Shown here piece after piece: positions 42,157 to 51,587 of a DNA stretch of 64,000 nt. The position numbers and the translations under genes were made by a program. This DNA comes from Paenibacillus sp. JZ16 (GTDB lineage: Bacteria; Bacillota; Bacilli; Paenibacillales; Paenibacillaceae). Each line of letters starts with the position of its first letter. The first letter of the stretch is position 1. Under the pieces are notes generated by a model. That model was not told where the DNA came from. It saw only the letters and a list, made by a program, of their open reading frames with translations, and searched no databases. The stretch spans positions 2,356,001 to 2,420,000 of the forward strand of contig NZ_CP017659.1 of NCBI RefSeq assembly GCF_015326965.1. Reading direction: 5' to 3'.

Positions 42157-43785
42157 CTATCCTTGATTGTCTAATGCTTTCTGATGGATCTCCAGATACT
42201 TGTCCAGCTGCAATCCTTTAAATCCGCTGACATAGGCATCCCAGTCCTTCTCGATGTCCTTGCTGCCGGTTACGAATTGGGCCAGATTCGATTTCACGTA
42301 ATCCTGAATCGTCTTCTGAATCTGCGCGATGAAGGTTGCGTCTTTCGGATCGATGAACACGTCCGTCGGGTACACAAGCTCCGGTTTGGCAAAAGGCTCG
42401 TATTTCTTCGCAGCCAGCCACAAGCGATATTCGTAGGCTCCGTTGCCGAGCGGATCTTCCGGAGCGACAAAGGATTCACGGAGGGAATTCACCATCAGCA
42501 TCGTACCGAGCTGCCACCAGGTTACGTCAAGCGATCCCTCTGGCACATCCCGCTTCAACGCTTCATATGCAGCCGGCTCGCCGTTGTAATCAAGCGCACC
42601 GGACTCCGCCTTCCGCCATCCTTCTCCTTCAAAGCCCCAGGAGGTCATCACGGTGCCTTCTTCGGAGAACAGGTAATCCGCCAGCTTAATGGCCGCGATC
42701 CGCTGCTCCTCCGTCGCTTTGTTCGTGATGACAAACGATCCGTCCCCTGCTCCGACGCTATAACCTGCAAGCTGCACGCCGTTCGGTCCTTTCAGCGGCG
42801 GAACAACATCGTATTCCTTATGACGGGGCTTCGCGTCGGTCGGCTCCAGTACGCTGCTGATCAGCGCATAACCAACGGCGCCGACCACATTGTCCGCTTT
42901 GTTCCCGAGCTGCTTGACGGCATCGCCGTTTTGCGTAAACGCTCCTTTGTCAATCAGTCCTTCACTGTACAGCTTGCTGAGATATTTCAAGCCTTCCTTC
43001 CATTCGGACTCAGCCGCGGACAGAATCACCTTGCCATCCTTCACGCTTAGATAGGTCGTGCCATTGTTATATATAAAAGCATTCATCAAAAAGGCATCAA
43101 CTCCTCCTCCCCACACATCAAGAGAAGTGGTCATCGGAATTTCGTCGGCCTTGCCGTTCCCGTTCGGGTCCTGCTCTTTAAAGGCTTTCAGCACTTGATA
43201 GAATTCATCGGTCGTGGTTGGCATCTCTAGACCTAACTTCTCAAGCCAGGTCGTATTGATCCACATCCGCTGGCCATACGTGCAGTGCAGGCACTCGTTC
43301 ACCTTCGGAAGCGCGTATATATTGCCGTCCGGCGCGGTCATCGCCGATTTTAAATAGGAGACTTCCTCCAGCGCTTTTTTAATGTTAGGTGCATGCTGGT
43401 CGATTAAATCATTCAAGGGAATAAAGGCCCCCTGCATACCGTACTTGATCTGATCGGCCTTGGATATGCCGGCATTCATAATGAGCGCCGGATAGTCACC
43501 GCTTGCCAGCATCAGCAGTTTCTTATCGTTAAATACCGCGTCAGGTGTCGTATTCCACTTAAATGTAAGCCCCAGCTTCTCTTCGATATGCTTGGAGAAT
43601 GGATTGACATCAAGACTCTCGATACCGGCGGACTGAGGAGCAAATACCGTCAGTTCAACGGGTCCCCCTGACCCCGGAGGGCTTGCCGGTCCTTCAGTTC
43701 CTGTTTCACTCGTCTTGCCGCAAGCGGATAGAGCCAGCACTGCCACGAGAACCAGACATAAACCTAATCCAGTGAACCTTTTCAA
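42157..43785 (-). CDS. Extracellular sugar-binding lipoprotein of an ABC importer (LplA-like)
   Basis: Protein of 542 aa with a lipoprotein signal peptide and lipobox LSAC (Cys near 22), followed by a large solute-binding domain of the LplA/YtcQ type, longer than the classical maltose-binding type. It delivers an oligosaccharide to the permeases encoded just upstream (44828 and 43921). The TTG start follows GGGAGG. The sugar is not known; the adjacent fucosidase suggests a fucosylated glycan. Confidence 0.9.
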   Translation of the reverse strand: MKRFTGLGLCLVLVAVLALSACGKTSETGTEGPASPPGSGGPVELTVFAPQSAGIESLDVNPFSKHIEEKLGLTFKWNTTPDAVFNDKKLLMLASGDYPALIMNAGISKADQIKYGMQGAFIPLNDLIDQHAPNIKKALEEVSYLKSAMTAPDGNIYALPKVNECLHCTYGQRMWINTTWLEKLGLEMPTTTDEFYQVLKAFKEQDPNGNGKADEIPMTTSLDVWGGGVDAFLMNAFIYNNGTTYLSVKDGKVILSAAESEWKEGLKYLSKLYSEGLIDKGAFTQNGDAVKQLGNKADNVVGAVGYALISSVLEPTDAKPRHKEYDVVPPLKGPNGVQLAGYSVGAGDGSFVITNKATEEQRIAAIKLADYLFSEEGTVMTSWGFEGEGWRKAESGALDYNGEPAAYEALKRDVPEGSLDVTWWQLGTMLMVNSLRESFVAPEDPLGNGAYEYRLWLAAKKYEPFAKPELVYPTDVFIDPKDATFIAQIQKTIQDYVKSNLAQFVTGSKDIEKDWDAYVSGFKGLQLDKYLEIHQKALDNQG

Positions 43786-43920
43786 ATGAATTCCTCCCTA
43801 ATATGGATTACCTGCCCTTACTTCGTAAGTGAAACCGTGTTTGCATATACCCCCTATATGTCCGAACATCGGAATTACCTATTCTATAGTGCCGGCATCA
43901 CCTCCTTCACGGAATAGGAA

Positions 43921-44817
43921 TCACCCTTTTAAGGATCCGATCATTACGCCTTTGACAAAATACTTCTGCACAAACGGGTAAATGATCAATACCGGGGCGC
44001 TTGCCACCACGATCAGCGAATACTTCAGCAAATCCTTCAGCCCTTCACGGACCAGCAGCTCGTTGACGTTTGTCACCATCTCGGCGCTGACGGAATTCAG
44101 GATCAGAATATCCCTCAGGAAGATCTGAAGCGGAAACAGGCTGCTGTCCTTCAAATAAATCAAGGCATTAAAATAGGAATTCCAATGGCCAACGGCATAC
44201 ATGAGCGCGAGCACAGCCAGAATCGGCTTGGATAGCGGAAGAACAATTTTCAGGAAAAAGGTAATGTCGCTGCTCCCGTCCATCTCGGCCGCTTCGGCCA
44301 ATTCATCCGGAATCGTCGTCTGAAAAAAGGTTCTGGCGATGATGACCTGAAACACGGCTAGCGCCCCCGGTATAATCATGGCCCAGCGCGTATCGAGCAT
44401 GCCGAGCGACTTCACGAGAAGATAGTTCGGAATGAGCCCGCCGTCAAAAAACATCGTAAACACCAGCACCATCATGATGATGTTGCGAACGTAAAACGTT
44501 TTGCGGGCGAGCGGATAGGCAAGCATCACGGTGAATGCGACATTTACGATCGTGCCGACAACGGCATAGAACAGCGAATTGCCAAACCCGATCAGAATGT
44601 TGGAATTTTGGAATACCGCTTTGTAGCCGATCAGGGTCACATCCACCGGCCACAGCCACACTTTGCCGGAGGACACTGCGCCCGGAGAGCTAAAGGATGC
44701 GCTTATAATATGCAGCAGCGGAAACAGGATGACGATCAGTACGACAGACAGAAACAAATACACGATACCAAGGAAAATCCGGTCTGCAGCGGACTCCCGT
44801 ACGGTTGATCTGCTCAT
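43921..44817 (-). CDS. ABC sugar importer permease (LplC/YtcP-like)
   Basis: Protein of 298 aa with six predicted membrane helices. The cytoplasmic EAA-loop for ATPase contact lies at ELAEAAEMDGSSDITFFLKIVLPLSKPIL. It ends in the typical FVKGVMIGSLKG tail. It pairs with the LplB-like permease 10 nt upstream, and the ATG follows AGGAGG. No ATPase gene is in the window. Confidence 0.92.
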   Translation of the reverse strand: MSRSTVRESAADRIFLGIVYLFLSVVLIVILFPLLHIISASFSSPGAVSSGKVWLWPVDVTLIGYKAVFQNSNILIGFGNSLFYAVVGTIVNVAFTVMLAYPLARKTFYVRNIIMMVLVFTMFFDGGLIPNYLLVKSLGMLDTRWAMIIPGALAVFQVIIARTFFQTTIPDELAEAAEMDGSSDITFFLKIVLPLSKPILAVLALMYAVGHWNSYFNALIYLKDSSLFPLQIFLRDILILNSVSAEMVTNVNELLVREGLKDLLKYSLIVVASAPVLIIYPFVQKYFVKGVMIGSLKG

Positions 44818-44827
44818 GCGCTACCTC

Positions 44828-45808
44828 CTACCATAGACTTGTTGATGAAGCTTTTCGGGATACGTAATTGACAATGACCAACAGAATGAAATTGATAATG
44901 GAGTTGAACAGGCCGATGGCGGCGGAGAAGCTGAAGTTGGCTCCGAGCAGGCCGACCTTGTACACATAGGTAGAGATGACTTCGGACGTGTTCTGATTGA
45001 GCGGGTTTTGCATAAGATAAATTTTCTCAAAGCCTAGACTCATCAGATTGCCCAGGTTCAATATAAGCAAAATAACGATGACCGGAAACAAGCTGGGAAT
45101 ATCGATATTGATGATCTTTTGAAGCCGGGTTGCCCCGTCCACTCTTGCCGCCTCGTACAGATCCGGGTTGACTCCCGCCAAGGCCGCAATATAGATGATG
45201 GCACCGTAACCGGTGAACTGCCACACATCGGACCAGACATAGATTGACTTAAACAGTTCCGGCACGCCAAGGAAATCAACGGTCTCAAGCCCCAGTGCCC
45301 GGAATAGATTGCTCATCAGCCCCGTGTTGGGCGAGAGGTTCACGATCAGAATCGAGACGATGACCACCGTTGATATGAAGTACGGTGCGTATGTCACCAT
45401 CTGGACGGTTTTCTTGAAGCGGCCGTTCCGGATTTCATTCAGTGCCAGCGCTAACAGAATGGGGGCCGGGAATCCGACCAGCAGGCCGTACAGGGAAATC
45501 TCGAGCGTGTTGCGGACATACTGCCAGAAGAACGGAGCGTCGAACAATTGCTTGAAATAATCGAACCCTACCCAGGGACTGCCGAATATCCCCTGTACGA
45601 CGTTGTATTCCTTGAATGCAATCAAGACGCCGAACATCGGAACGTATTTGAAGAGGATGATGTAGACTAACGGGAAGAACACGAGCAGATAGAATTGCCA
45701 ATGCTTCATCAGCTTCTTCCTCGTTCGGTTCATGGGCTTGTTTGGTGGTAAATTCGTTGGCGCCTGTGCATCTGCAGGTACTGGGATTGCGCTGCTCATA
45801 CGAGCCAC
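44828..45808 (-). CDS. ABC sugar importer permease (LplB/YteP-like)
   Basis: Protein of about 326 aa with six membrane helices and the family opening YIILFKYVPMFGVLIAFKEYN. The EAA-loop is LYEAARVDGATRLQKIINIDIPSLFPV. The GTG at 45808 is preferred, 9 nt after AAGGAGG; an in-frame GTG at 45817 touches the ribosome site and an ATG at 45799 is far from it. First gene of the operon, preceded by the large regulator gene. Confidence 0.9.
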   Translation of the reverse strand: MARMSSAIPVPADAQAPTNLPPNKPMNRTRKKLMKHWQFYLLVFFPLVYIILFKYVPMFGVLIAFKEYNVVQGIFGSPWVGFDYFKQLFDAPFFWQYVRNTLEISLYGLLVGFPAPILLALALNEIRNGRFKKTVQMVTYAPYFISTVVIVSILIVNLSPNTGLMSNLFRALGLETVDFLGVPELFKSIYVWSDVWQFTGYGAIIYIAALAGVNPDLYEAARVDGATRLQKIINIDIPSLFPVIVILLILNLGNLMSLGFEKIYLMQNPLNQNTSEVISTYVYKVGLLGANFSFSAAIGLFNSIINFILLVIVNYVSRKASSTSLW

Positions 45809-45986
45809 TTGGGTCACCCTCCTTCGCTTTGTGTTGATCCCAAGTCTAGGGCCGACAACGCCATCCGATCAATAAACAAGATTCTCCGAATCAACGTATT
45901 TCCGCGAGCAGAGGGAACTTCAGGGCCGACAGGCCGTAAGGGCGAATAAACCTTTTTCCGTCGCTAAACCTATCTCCGTTTACAGC

Positions 45987-46022
45987 AAAAAGCCCGCGGG
46001 ACGGTTCATCCGCAGGACTCTT
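45987..46022 (-). terminator. Intrinsic terminator of the large AraC regulator gene
   Basis: A GC-rich imperfect stem with arms near 45991-46000 and 46010-46019 has five T after it on the minus strand. It separates the regulator from the lplB-like gene. Confidence 0.65.
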
Positions 46023-46031
46023 TTGCTTGGT

Positions 46032-46102
46032 TATATATGCATGACCTAGTCAGAAGATTCTCTACTAGATTCAGTTATGCATGAAGCAGTCAGAAGGATC
46101 GT
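46032..46102. repeat. Short imperfect direct repeat
   Basis: Two copies of TATGCATGA..AGTCAGAAG lie about 40 nt apart, just after the regulator stop codon. No function is apparent. Confidence 0.35.
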
Positions 46103-48348
46103 TAGTTCCCGTAATTCTGCTGCTTATAAGCAGCCTGCTCACGGTAATCCCCCGGTGACATCCCCATCAGCTTTTTAAACATCCGGCCAAACGAGATGGC
46201 ATTGGAATACCCAACTTCGGTCGCGATATCTTGTACAGGCAGCAAGGTCTCCTCGAGCAGCTTCCGTGCATGGTTCATCCGCAGCTCAATTAAATAATCC
46301 ACGAACTTCTGACCGGTCTCCTCCCGGAACAGCTTGCTCAGCGTCTTCCAGTTCATATTGAAGCGTTCGCTTAAATAATTGAGAGACAAATCCGGATTGC
46401 TCGAGTTCTGCTCCATAAACAAGCGCACCTTCTGAATCGTGTCCGCATGATTCCGGCCCTCCATGAGAGCGAGCATACTGTCGTACAGAGCGGATAAAGC
46501 CTCCCCGAACTCCTGTTCCAGCTGCTCCAGTGTATCGGATGATTGGAGCGCGTTCCGTAACGCAGGCTGCCCCTCTGTCAGCCACAAATCCTGAAATTCT
46601 TTTGCCATGCACGACATTTCACGTCCGAGCGAGTACACCATGTAATCCACCAGGTTCACCACGCCGTCCCGGTCCAGCATGTTTTGACCAATGTTATGGA
46701 TGAGAGCATTGTATTTCTCCTGCCAATCCCTGTTGCCGAGCCGGAAGGATTGAGCCATCGAACGGATCAGGTTCAAGAAATCAAAGGCATGGCCCCGCTC
46801 CTCCCCGGATACTTGGGTGTAATGAATGATTCGGTTCTCGCCGAGGATCATTTTGTATTTCAATGCGGTGCGTGCCTGCTCATAGGAGTCCGGGATATCC
46901 GTATATCGCTCCGTTTTCTCCCCGATACCAACGGTTATGGTCAGCTTCAGATGCTGCTCCACCCACTGGCGGGTCTGCTCAAGCAGCGTGACTACATGCT
47001 GTACTGCGTCCTGGTCGTCCGCCATCGCCATCACGCCCAGCTTCGAAGCGGATATCCATTCTGTCCAAACACTCGTTTCCTGCCCGGCTGCAATTTCTTG
47101 AACGACGCTTTTGAGGGCAAATTTGATCAAATACTGGTCCTGCTGCGGGTACTGCTCGCAGAACAATGGATATTTATCGATTTCGATGACATTGACGATC
47201 TGTGATTCGGACAAGTCCGGCAGTCCCATGACATCCCGCTGCTCGTTCCACTGCTCCATATGGGACGGGTACTGTCCCTCCATCAGCTGCTGGAACAGAT
47301 ACGCTCTGCGCAGCAGCAAATCCTCTCGATGCTGCTGTTGAAAACTGCTCGCCTGTTCCAGCATACTTTCGAGTGCCGATTCGATAAATGCGAACTCATC
47401 CTGTTTACTGTTATGGATCAGCGCGCTCGTTTTAGACTGCGAATAATTATGAATCCGGGACACGATGGCTTCAATCGGCTTATAGTTTCGGCGCGTAACC
47501 AATACGATCCAGACCACCCCGGCAAGGCACATGAGCAAGCCAACGATAAACCAGATATTGTACAGCTGGCTGACGATACCGACCACTCTGCCTTGAGTAA
47601 GACCTCCCTCATATACCCATCCGGTATAAGGCGAAATCGTCTTAGAGACAAGCTCACCACTCTCTGCCATGGAGGTACCGGAGAGCATGGACTGCCCCTG
47701 CGTATCCTTCATATGAATAAAACTAACATCGGGATTTACCATGCCCTGAATCATGTTATGTATGGCGTCCACCTTGATATTAACGGCAATAACGCCTTTC
47801 CCATGGGTAACGAAGGGTGCATCTCGAACCAGGGTTACCACATGCTGCATGCTGTTGAAGCTGAACTCCCGGAAATTCCGCATAGAACTCCACTCTGCTT
47901 CACTATTGACCTGGCCCAAATAAGGCTTGAGAAAGTCATAATCCGCATAATCCGGCAAGTTGAACGAGGACGAAGTACTCAACACGAACTCATCCTGGGT
48001 CCGCACGAGCACCATGGAATCCACAAGCGGATTGGACACCTTGAACTGCTTCATGGCCTTCACCGCCTGCATGTTCAAATAGACGTTGTCCTGATCCTCA
48101 TGATTGAAAAATCCCGACATATCGGGGTTGAACAACAATTCCTGCACGAGCATCTGATCGATGGCCTTCAACGAGTTGTCCACCGAACGCATCGCCTGAT
48201 GAATCATCGTCTCATTGGCCTGAATCGCACCTTGCCGGGACTGTTCCCCGAGCATTTGGAAAAAGACAAAAAACACAAAGGAAATCACGATAAAGAAGAC
48301 CGGCATATACGATAAAAGCTGACGGTAAAACCACGCTTTTCTTCCCAT
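46102..48348 (-). CDS. Membrane-anchored AraC family regulator (YesS/RhaS-type sensor-regulator)
   Basis: Protein of 748 aa. Two membrane helices (about 15-35 and 270-295) enclose an extracellular sensor domain of about 235 aa. A GGDEF-like or degenerate cytoplasmic middle region (LKLTITVGIGEKTERYTDI) and a C-terminal AraC helix-turn-helix domain (about 650-748) follow. It could sense a sugar outside and act directly on DNA. ATG at 48348 is chosen, 6 nt after GGGGGG; a longer frame reaches 48435. It probably regulates the lpl-GH29 operon downstream. Confidence 0.88.
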   Translation of the reverse strand: MGRKAWFYRQLLSYMPVFFIVISFVFFVFFQMLGEQSRQGAIQANETMIHQAMRSVDNSLKAIDQMLVQELLFNPDMSGFFNHEDQDNVYLNMQAVKAMKQFKVSNPLVDSMVLVRTQDEFVLSTSSSFNLPDYADYDFLKPYLGQVNSEAEWSSMRNFREFSFNSMQHVVTLVRDAPFVTHGKGVIAVNIKVDAIHNMIQGMVNPDVSFIHMKDTQGQSMLSGTSMAESGELVSKTISPYTGWVYEGGLTQGRVVGIVSQLYNIWFIVGLLMCLAGVVWIVLVTRRNYKPIEAIVSRIHNYSQSKTSALIHNSKQDEFAFIESALESMLEQASSFQQQHREDLLLRRAYLFQQLMEGQYPSHMEQWNEQRDVMGLPDLSESQIVNVIEIDKYPLFCEQYPQQDQYLIKFALKSVVQEIAAGQETSVWTEWISASKLGVMAMADDQDAVQHVVTLLEQTRQWVEQHLKLTITVGIGEKTERYTDIPDSYEQARTALKYKMILGENRIIHYTQVSGEERGHAFDFLNLIRSMAQSFRLGNRDWQEKYNALIHNIGQNMLDRDGVVNLVDYMVYSLGREMSCMAKEFQDLWLTEGQPALRNALQSSDTLEQLEQEFGEALSALYDSMLALMEGRNHADTIQKVRLFMEQNSSNPDLSLNYLSERFNMNWKTLSKLFREETGQKFVDYLIELRMNHARKLLEETLLPVQDIATEVGYSNAISFGRMFKKLMGMSPGDYREQAAYKQQNYGN

Positions 48349-48595
48349 AGGCATCCCCCCGAGCGAATAATTCCTTATCTCATCGTCGATTTGAAGTAAT
48401 TTCATCATAGAAGAATGAGCGGAGTTTACCAACACTTTTTTAAAGCGCGGAAGAAAAACAAGTCTAAAGCATCACGACTTCCATAGCATGGACGGGGTCA
48501 TTAACCATATGTTATTTGGTTTTATGCATGTAGACAGAAATATTAACCAATCTGCTAAAAAACAAGATTATCTCCAAACAATTGTAGAAACTAAT

Positions 48596-48629
48596 ACAAA
48601 ACCCTGGCATACATCGCCAAGGTTTTTTT
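48596..48629. terminator. Terminator after the hypothetical membrane protein gene
   Basis: ACCCTGGC and GCCAAGGT form an 8-bp stem with one mismatch and a 7-nt loop. T-runs lie on both strands. It lies a few nt after the stop at 48632. Confidence 0.7.
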
Positions 48630-48631
48630 CC

Positions 48632-49330
48632 TTAGTCCTCTTGGAGAGAATTATGTCCTGTAAAATCATCCTGGATCTTTTTCATTCTTTTAAGGTGTGG
48701 TTTCAACTGCCGTAGTATCTCCTCTTTGTGTGACTCTATTTGATCTTGGAAAAACATGTGATGTGCGTCACCCTTAATCGACGTAATCGTTTCGTTTAAC
48801 GCACGGAGCTCAGTCGCCAATGAGCGCAAGGTTTCTCTAGTCTTGGCGTCTATTGTTTTAGGATTAGACTTCCAATACAAATAGCTTATATGGTATAACG
48901 GTGGCCATGTCCTTGCCTGAGTTGCAAGATAAAACATATCCTGATGCATATCCGTTGTCATTGCCGCATTATTAACTAAAAGCTGTGGAACAGCATTGTT
49001 TCTGAAGGTATCGCTAAATTCAATGATTGTTAACAGTAACTCATCGATTTCTTCCGCTTGGATCTTCGCCCTATCGATCAATTGCCGAATCTTAGCAGGA
49101 TCTTCATTTTCCTTCGACTCACTGATCGCCATCAAAGTATCGGCAAACGGATTCGTTTCAGAAGCGTGCTTTACTGAATAGACAAATGCCGAGTCGTTCT
49201 TCTGCTGATACAGTGAATAGAGGTCATTGTATTTTACAGATGATTGGTTTTCCAAATGTCTGTACATCGCAGCGTTTATTAATATGAAAATAATAAGCAT
49301 TAGTGCGTAGATCTTCATGTGCTTGGGCAA
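48632..49330 (-). CDS. Hypothetical membrane-anchored helical protein
   Basis: Protein of 232 aa. A single N-terminal membrane anchor or signal segment (MKIYALMLIIFILINAAMY, residues 5-23) is followed by a mostly helical hydrophilic region of about 200 aa rich in Leu, Lys and Glu. No family is recognised. The TTG start at 49330 has AAGGAAG 6 nt upstream. Base use seems more AT-rich than the neighbouring operons. It is flanked by sugar-transport genes but nothing links it to them. Confidence 0.65.
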   Translation of the reverse strand: MPKHMKIYALMLIIFILINAAMYRHLENQSSVKYNDLYSLYQQKNDSAFVYSVKHASETNPFADTLMAISESKENEDPAKIRQLIDRAKIQAEEIDELLLTIIEFSDTFRNNAVPQLLVNNAAMTTDMHQDMFYLATQARTWPPLYHISYLYWKSNPKTIDAKTRETLRSLATELRALNETITSIKGDAHHMFFQDQIESHKEEILRQLKPHLKRMKKIQDDFTGHNSLQED

Positions 49331-49626
49331 AGGGGACTTCCTTTCTGAAACATTTAATTGTCCTGCTATCGTAAAACATTCAAAAAAAATAGTTTAGCAT
49401 GGAATTCACCACCCATAAATGGATAATATATTCCACTAAACTGCCCGTTTGCTTTAATAGGCTGCCAAGATGGATTGACCTTAGGCAACCTTGTAATCGG
49501 GTATGCTTTCTCCTGAACTTACTCCGTAATCATTCAATAATGAAAGAATTTGTACATCTTTCGCCTACAGGCCTGATTTTCATCAGGATACAATGAGAGC
49601 TATCAATAGGCGAGAGGTGATTAATC

Positions 49627-50592
49627 ATGAATGCACAAACGGTACAGCCGGCGGGCAAGGCCAGGCTGGACAAGAATATGAAAGCGGTTGCCAAGACGTT
49701 CAAAGGGCGCTGGAACGCTCCGTTAGCCGGCTACCTGTTCATCGCGCCCTGGCTGCTGGGCTTTCTCATTTTGCAGCTGTGGCCCATCATCCAGTCCTTC
49801 TATTTATCCTTCACCGAGTATTCGCTGCTGGAGCCGGCCCGCTGGATCGGACTCAAGAACTACCAGGATATCGCTCACGACCGGCTCTTCTTCAATTCGC
49901 TGAAGGTGACATTTCTGTACGTGATCGCTTCCGTGCCGCTGAAACTGCTGGTGGCGTTGGCTGTAGCCCTGCTGCTGAACCGGAACATCCGGGGCATATC
50001 CTTCTACCGGACGATCATTTACCTGCCCTCTCTGATCGGTGGGAGCTTGGCGGTAGCCGTGCTGTGGCGCAATATTTTCGGTCTGAACGGCTTCATTAAT
50101 CAGCTCGTGATTTTGGTCGGGATCGCCCCCAAAAACTGGATCGGCACCCCCTCCACCGCCCTCGGCACCCTCGTGCTGCTGACGGCCTGGCAGTTCGGTT
50201 CATCGATGATTATTTTCCTTGCCGGTCTCAAACAAATCCCTAGTGAATTATATGAGGCCGCCTCCGTGGACGGGGCCTCGCCGCTCCGCAAGTTCATCCG
50301 GATTACCCTGCCCATGTTGTCCCCGGTCATCCTGTTTAATCTGATCATGGGCATCATCAACGCATTCCAGATGTTCACATCGGCTTTTGTTGTCACGAAT
50401 GGAGGACCGGTTAATTCAACCGAAATGTTTGCCCTGTTCCTGTACAATAAAGCCTTTGGATCCCTTCAGATGGGCTATGCCTCGGCCCTGGCCTGGATCT
50501 TGCTCGTTATCATCGGCATCGTCACGGTGCTTAATTTTATCGCGTCCAAATACTGGGTCTTCTACGAAACCGAAACGGAGGGTCGCAAATGA
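49627..50592 (+). CDS. ABC sugar importer permease (MalF/UgpA-like)
   Basis: Protein of 321 aa with six predicted membrane helices (YLFIAPWLLGFLILQLWPII opens the first). The EAA-loop is ELYEAASVDGASPLRKFIRITLPMLSPV. The ATG follows AGAGGTGAT. It is the first gene of an operon with MalG-like permease, histidine kinase, response regulator and solute-binding protein. It overlaps the next permease gene by 4 nt. Confidence 0.92.
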   Translation: MNAQTVQPAGKARLDKNMKAVAKTFKGRWNAPLAGYLFIAPWLLGFLILQLWPIIQSFYLSFTEYSLLEPARWIGLKNYQDIAHDRLFFNSLKVTFLYVIASVPLKLLVALAVALLLNRNIRGISFYRTIIYLPSLIGGSLAVAVLWRNIFGLNGFINQLVILVGIAPKNWIGTPSTALGTLVLLTAWQFGSSMIIFLAGLKQIPSELYEAASVDGASPLRKFIRITLPMLSPVILFNLIMGIINAFQMFTSAFVVTNGGPVNSTEMFALFLYNKAFGSLQMGYASALAWILLVIIGIVTVLNFIASKYWVFYETETEGRK

Positions 50593-51425
50593 CAGGTGCT
50601 CATAATAAACAAAACTGGCTGGTCCATGTGCTGATGATTGCATTCTGTTTTGTGATGTTTTATCCCGTCCTGTGGTGGATCGGCGCCTCCTTCAAATCAA
50701 CACCGGAAATCAGTCTACCCACTCTGTTCCCCAAAGTATGGTTGTGGCAAAATTATACGGAAGGCTGGATGGCACTGCCCAAGTATACATTTACACGCTT
50801 CTTTATGAACAGCCTTAAGCTCAATGTGGCGACCACGATCATTCATGTCATTTCAGCCAGCCTGGTGGCTTTTGGCTTCGCTAGGCTGACCTTCCCGCTG
50901 AAGGGGTTATGGTTCTCCATCCTGCTGATGACCCTGATGCTTCCGGGACAGGTCACGCTCATCCCGCAGTATACGATGTTCCATTCCTTCGACTGGATCA
51001 ATACCTATCTGCCGCTGATCGTCCCGTCAGCCATGGGCGGAGCCTTCTTTATATTCCTGATTGTCCAATTCATCCGCGGTATTCCGCGGGAGCTCGATGA
51101 GTCGGCAAAAATCGACGGCTGCACCTGGTTCGGCATTTATCTGCGCATCATCATGCCGCTGACGCTGCCGGCGCTCATCACGGTTACGATTTTCTCGTTT
51201 ATTTGGGGCTGGGACGAATATTTTGGGCCGCTGATTTATCTGAATACCGTGGACAAGTATACTGTCCCGCTCGCGCTAAGAATGTTCATCGACTCCCAGT
51301 CGGCCGTTCCGTGGGGGCAGCTGCTTGCCGTATCCCTGCTCTCCGTGCTGCCGCCGGTGATCATTTTCTTTCTCGCACAAAAGCATTTCGTGGAAGGGAT
51401 CGCCACATCCGGGCTGAAAGGTTAG
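50589..51425 (+). CDS. ABC sugar importer permease (MalG/UgpE-like)
   Basis: Protein of 278 aa with six predicted membrane helices. The EAA-loop is ELDESAKIDGCTWFGIYLRIIMPLTLPAL, and it ends in the typical FVEGIATSGLKG. The start overlaps the upstream stop (ATGA), so the two permeases are translated together and form a heterodimer. Confidence 0.93.
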   Translation: MTGAHNKQNWLVHVLMIAFCFVMFYPVLWWIGASFKSTPEISLPTLFPKVWLWQNYTEGWMALPKYTFTRFFMNSLKLNVATTIIHVISASLVAFGFARLTFPLKGLWFSILLMTLMLPGQVTLIPQYTMFHSFDWINTYLPLIVPSAMGGAFFIFLIVQFIRGIPRELDESAKIDGCTWFGIYLRIIMPLTLPALITVTIFSFIWGWDEYFGPLIYLNTVDKYTVPLALRMFIDSQSAVPWGQLLAVSLLSVLPPVIIFFLAQKHFVEGIATSGLKG

Positions 51426-51587
51426 GTTTCAGAGCGGTAAACGGATACTGTGCCGTGTTCTTCCAGCTCTTCTTCAGGCAGCGGCCAAGCTGGACGATTT
51501 CAAGCATCCGGCTTCCGCCAACAAGGACATTGAGGCAGCAGCGCGAATGCAGAGTCCTCATGGCTTCTTAAGGGGAGGGGAAAACGC
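51426..51587 (+). other. 162-nt gap with a possible coding remnant
   Basis: One frame stays open for about 50 codons without a start and reads LQAAAKLDDFKHPASANK, which looks protein-like. No family can be named. It may be the tail of a lost gene between permease and kinase, or chance. Confidence 0.3.

Noticed and set aside
47260..48315. Plus-strand frame of 351 codons opposite the large AraC regulator
   Set aside because: It is rich in His, Arg and Leu as expected from antisense reading, and has no start signal.
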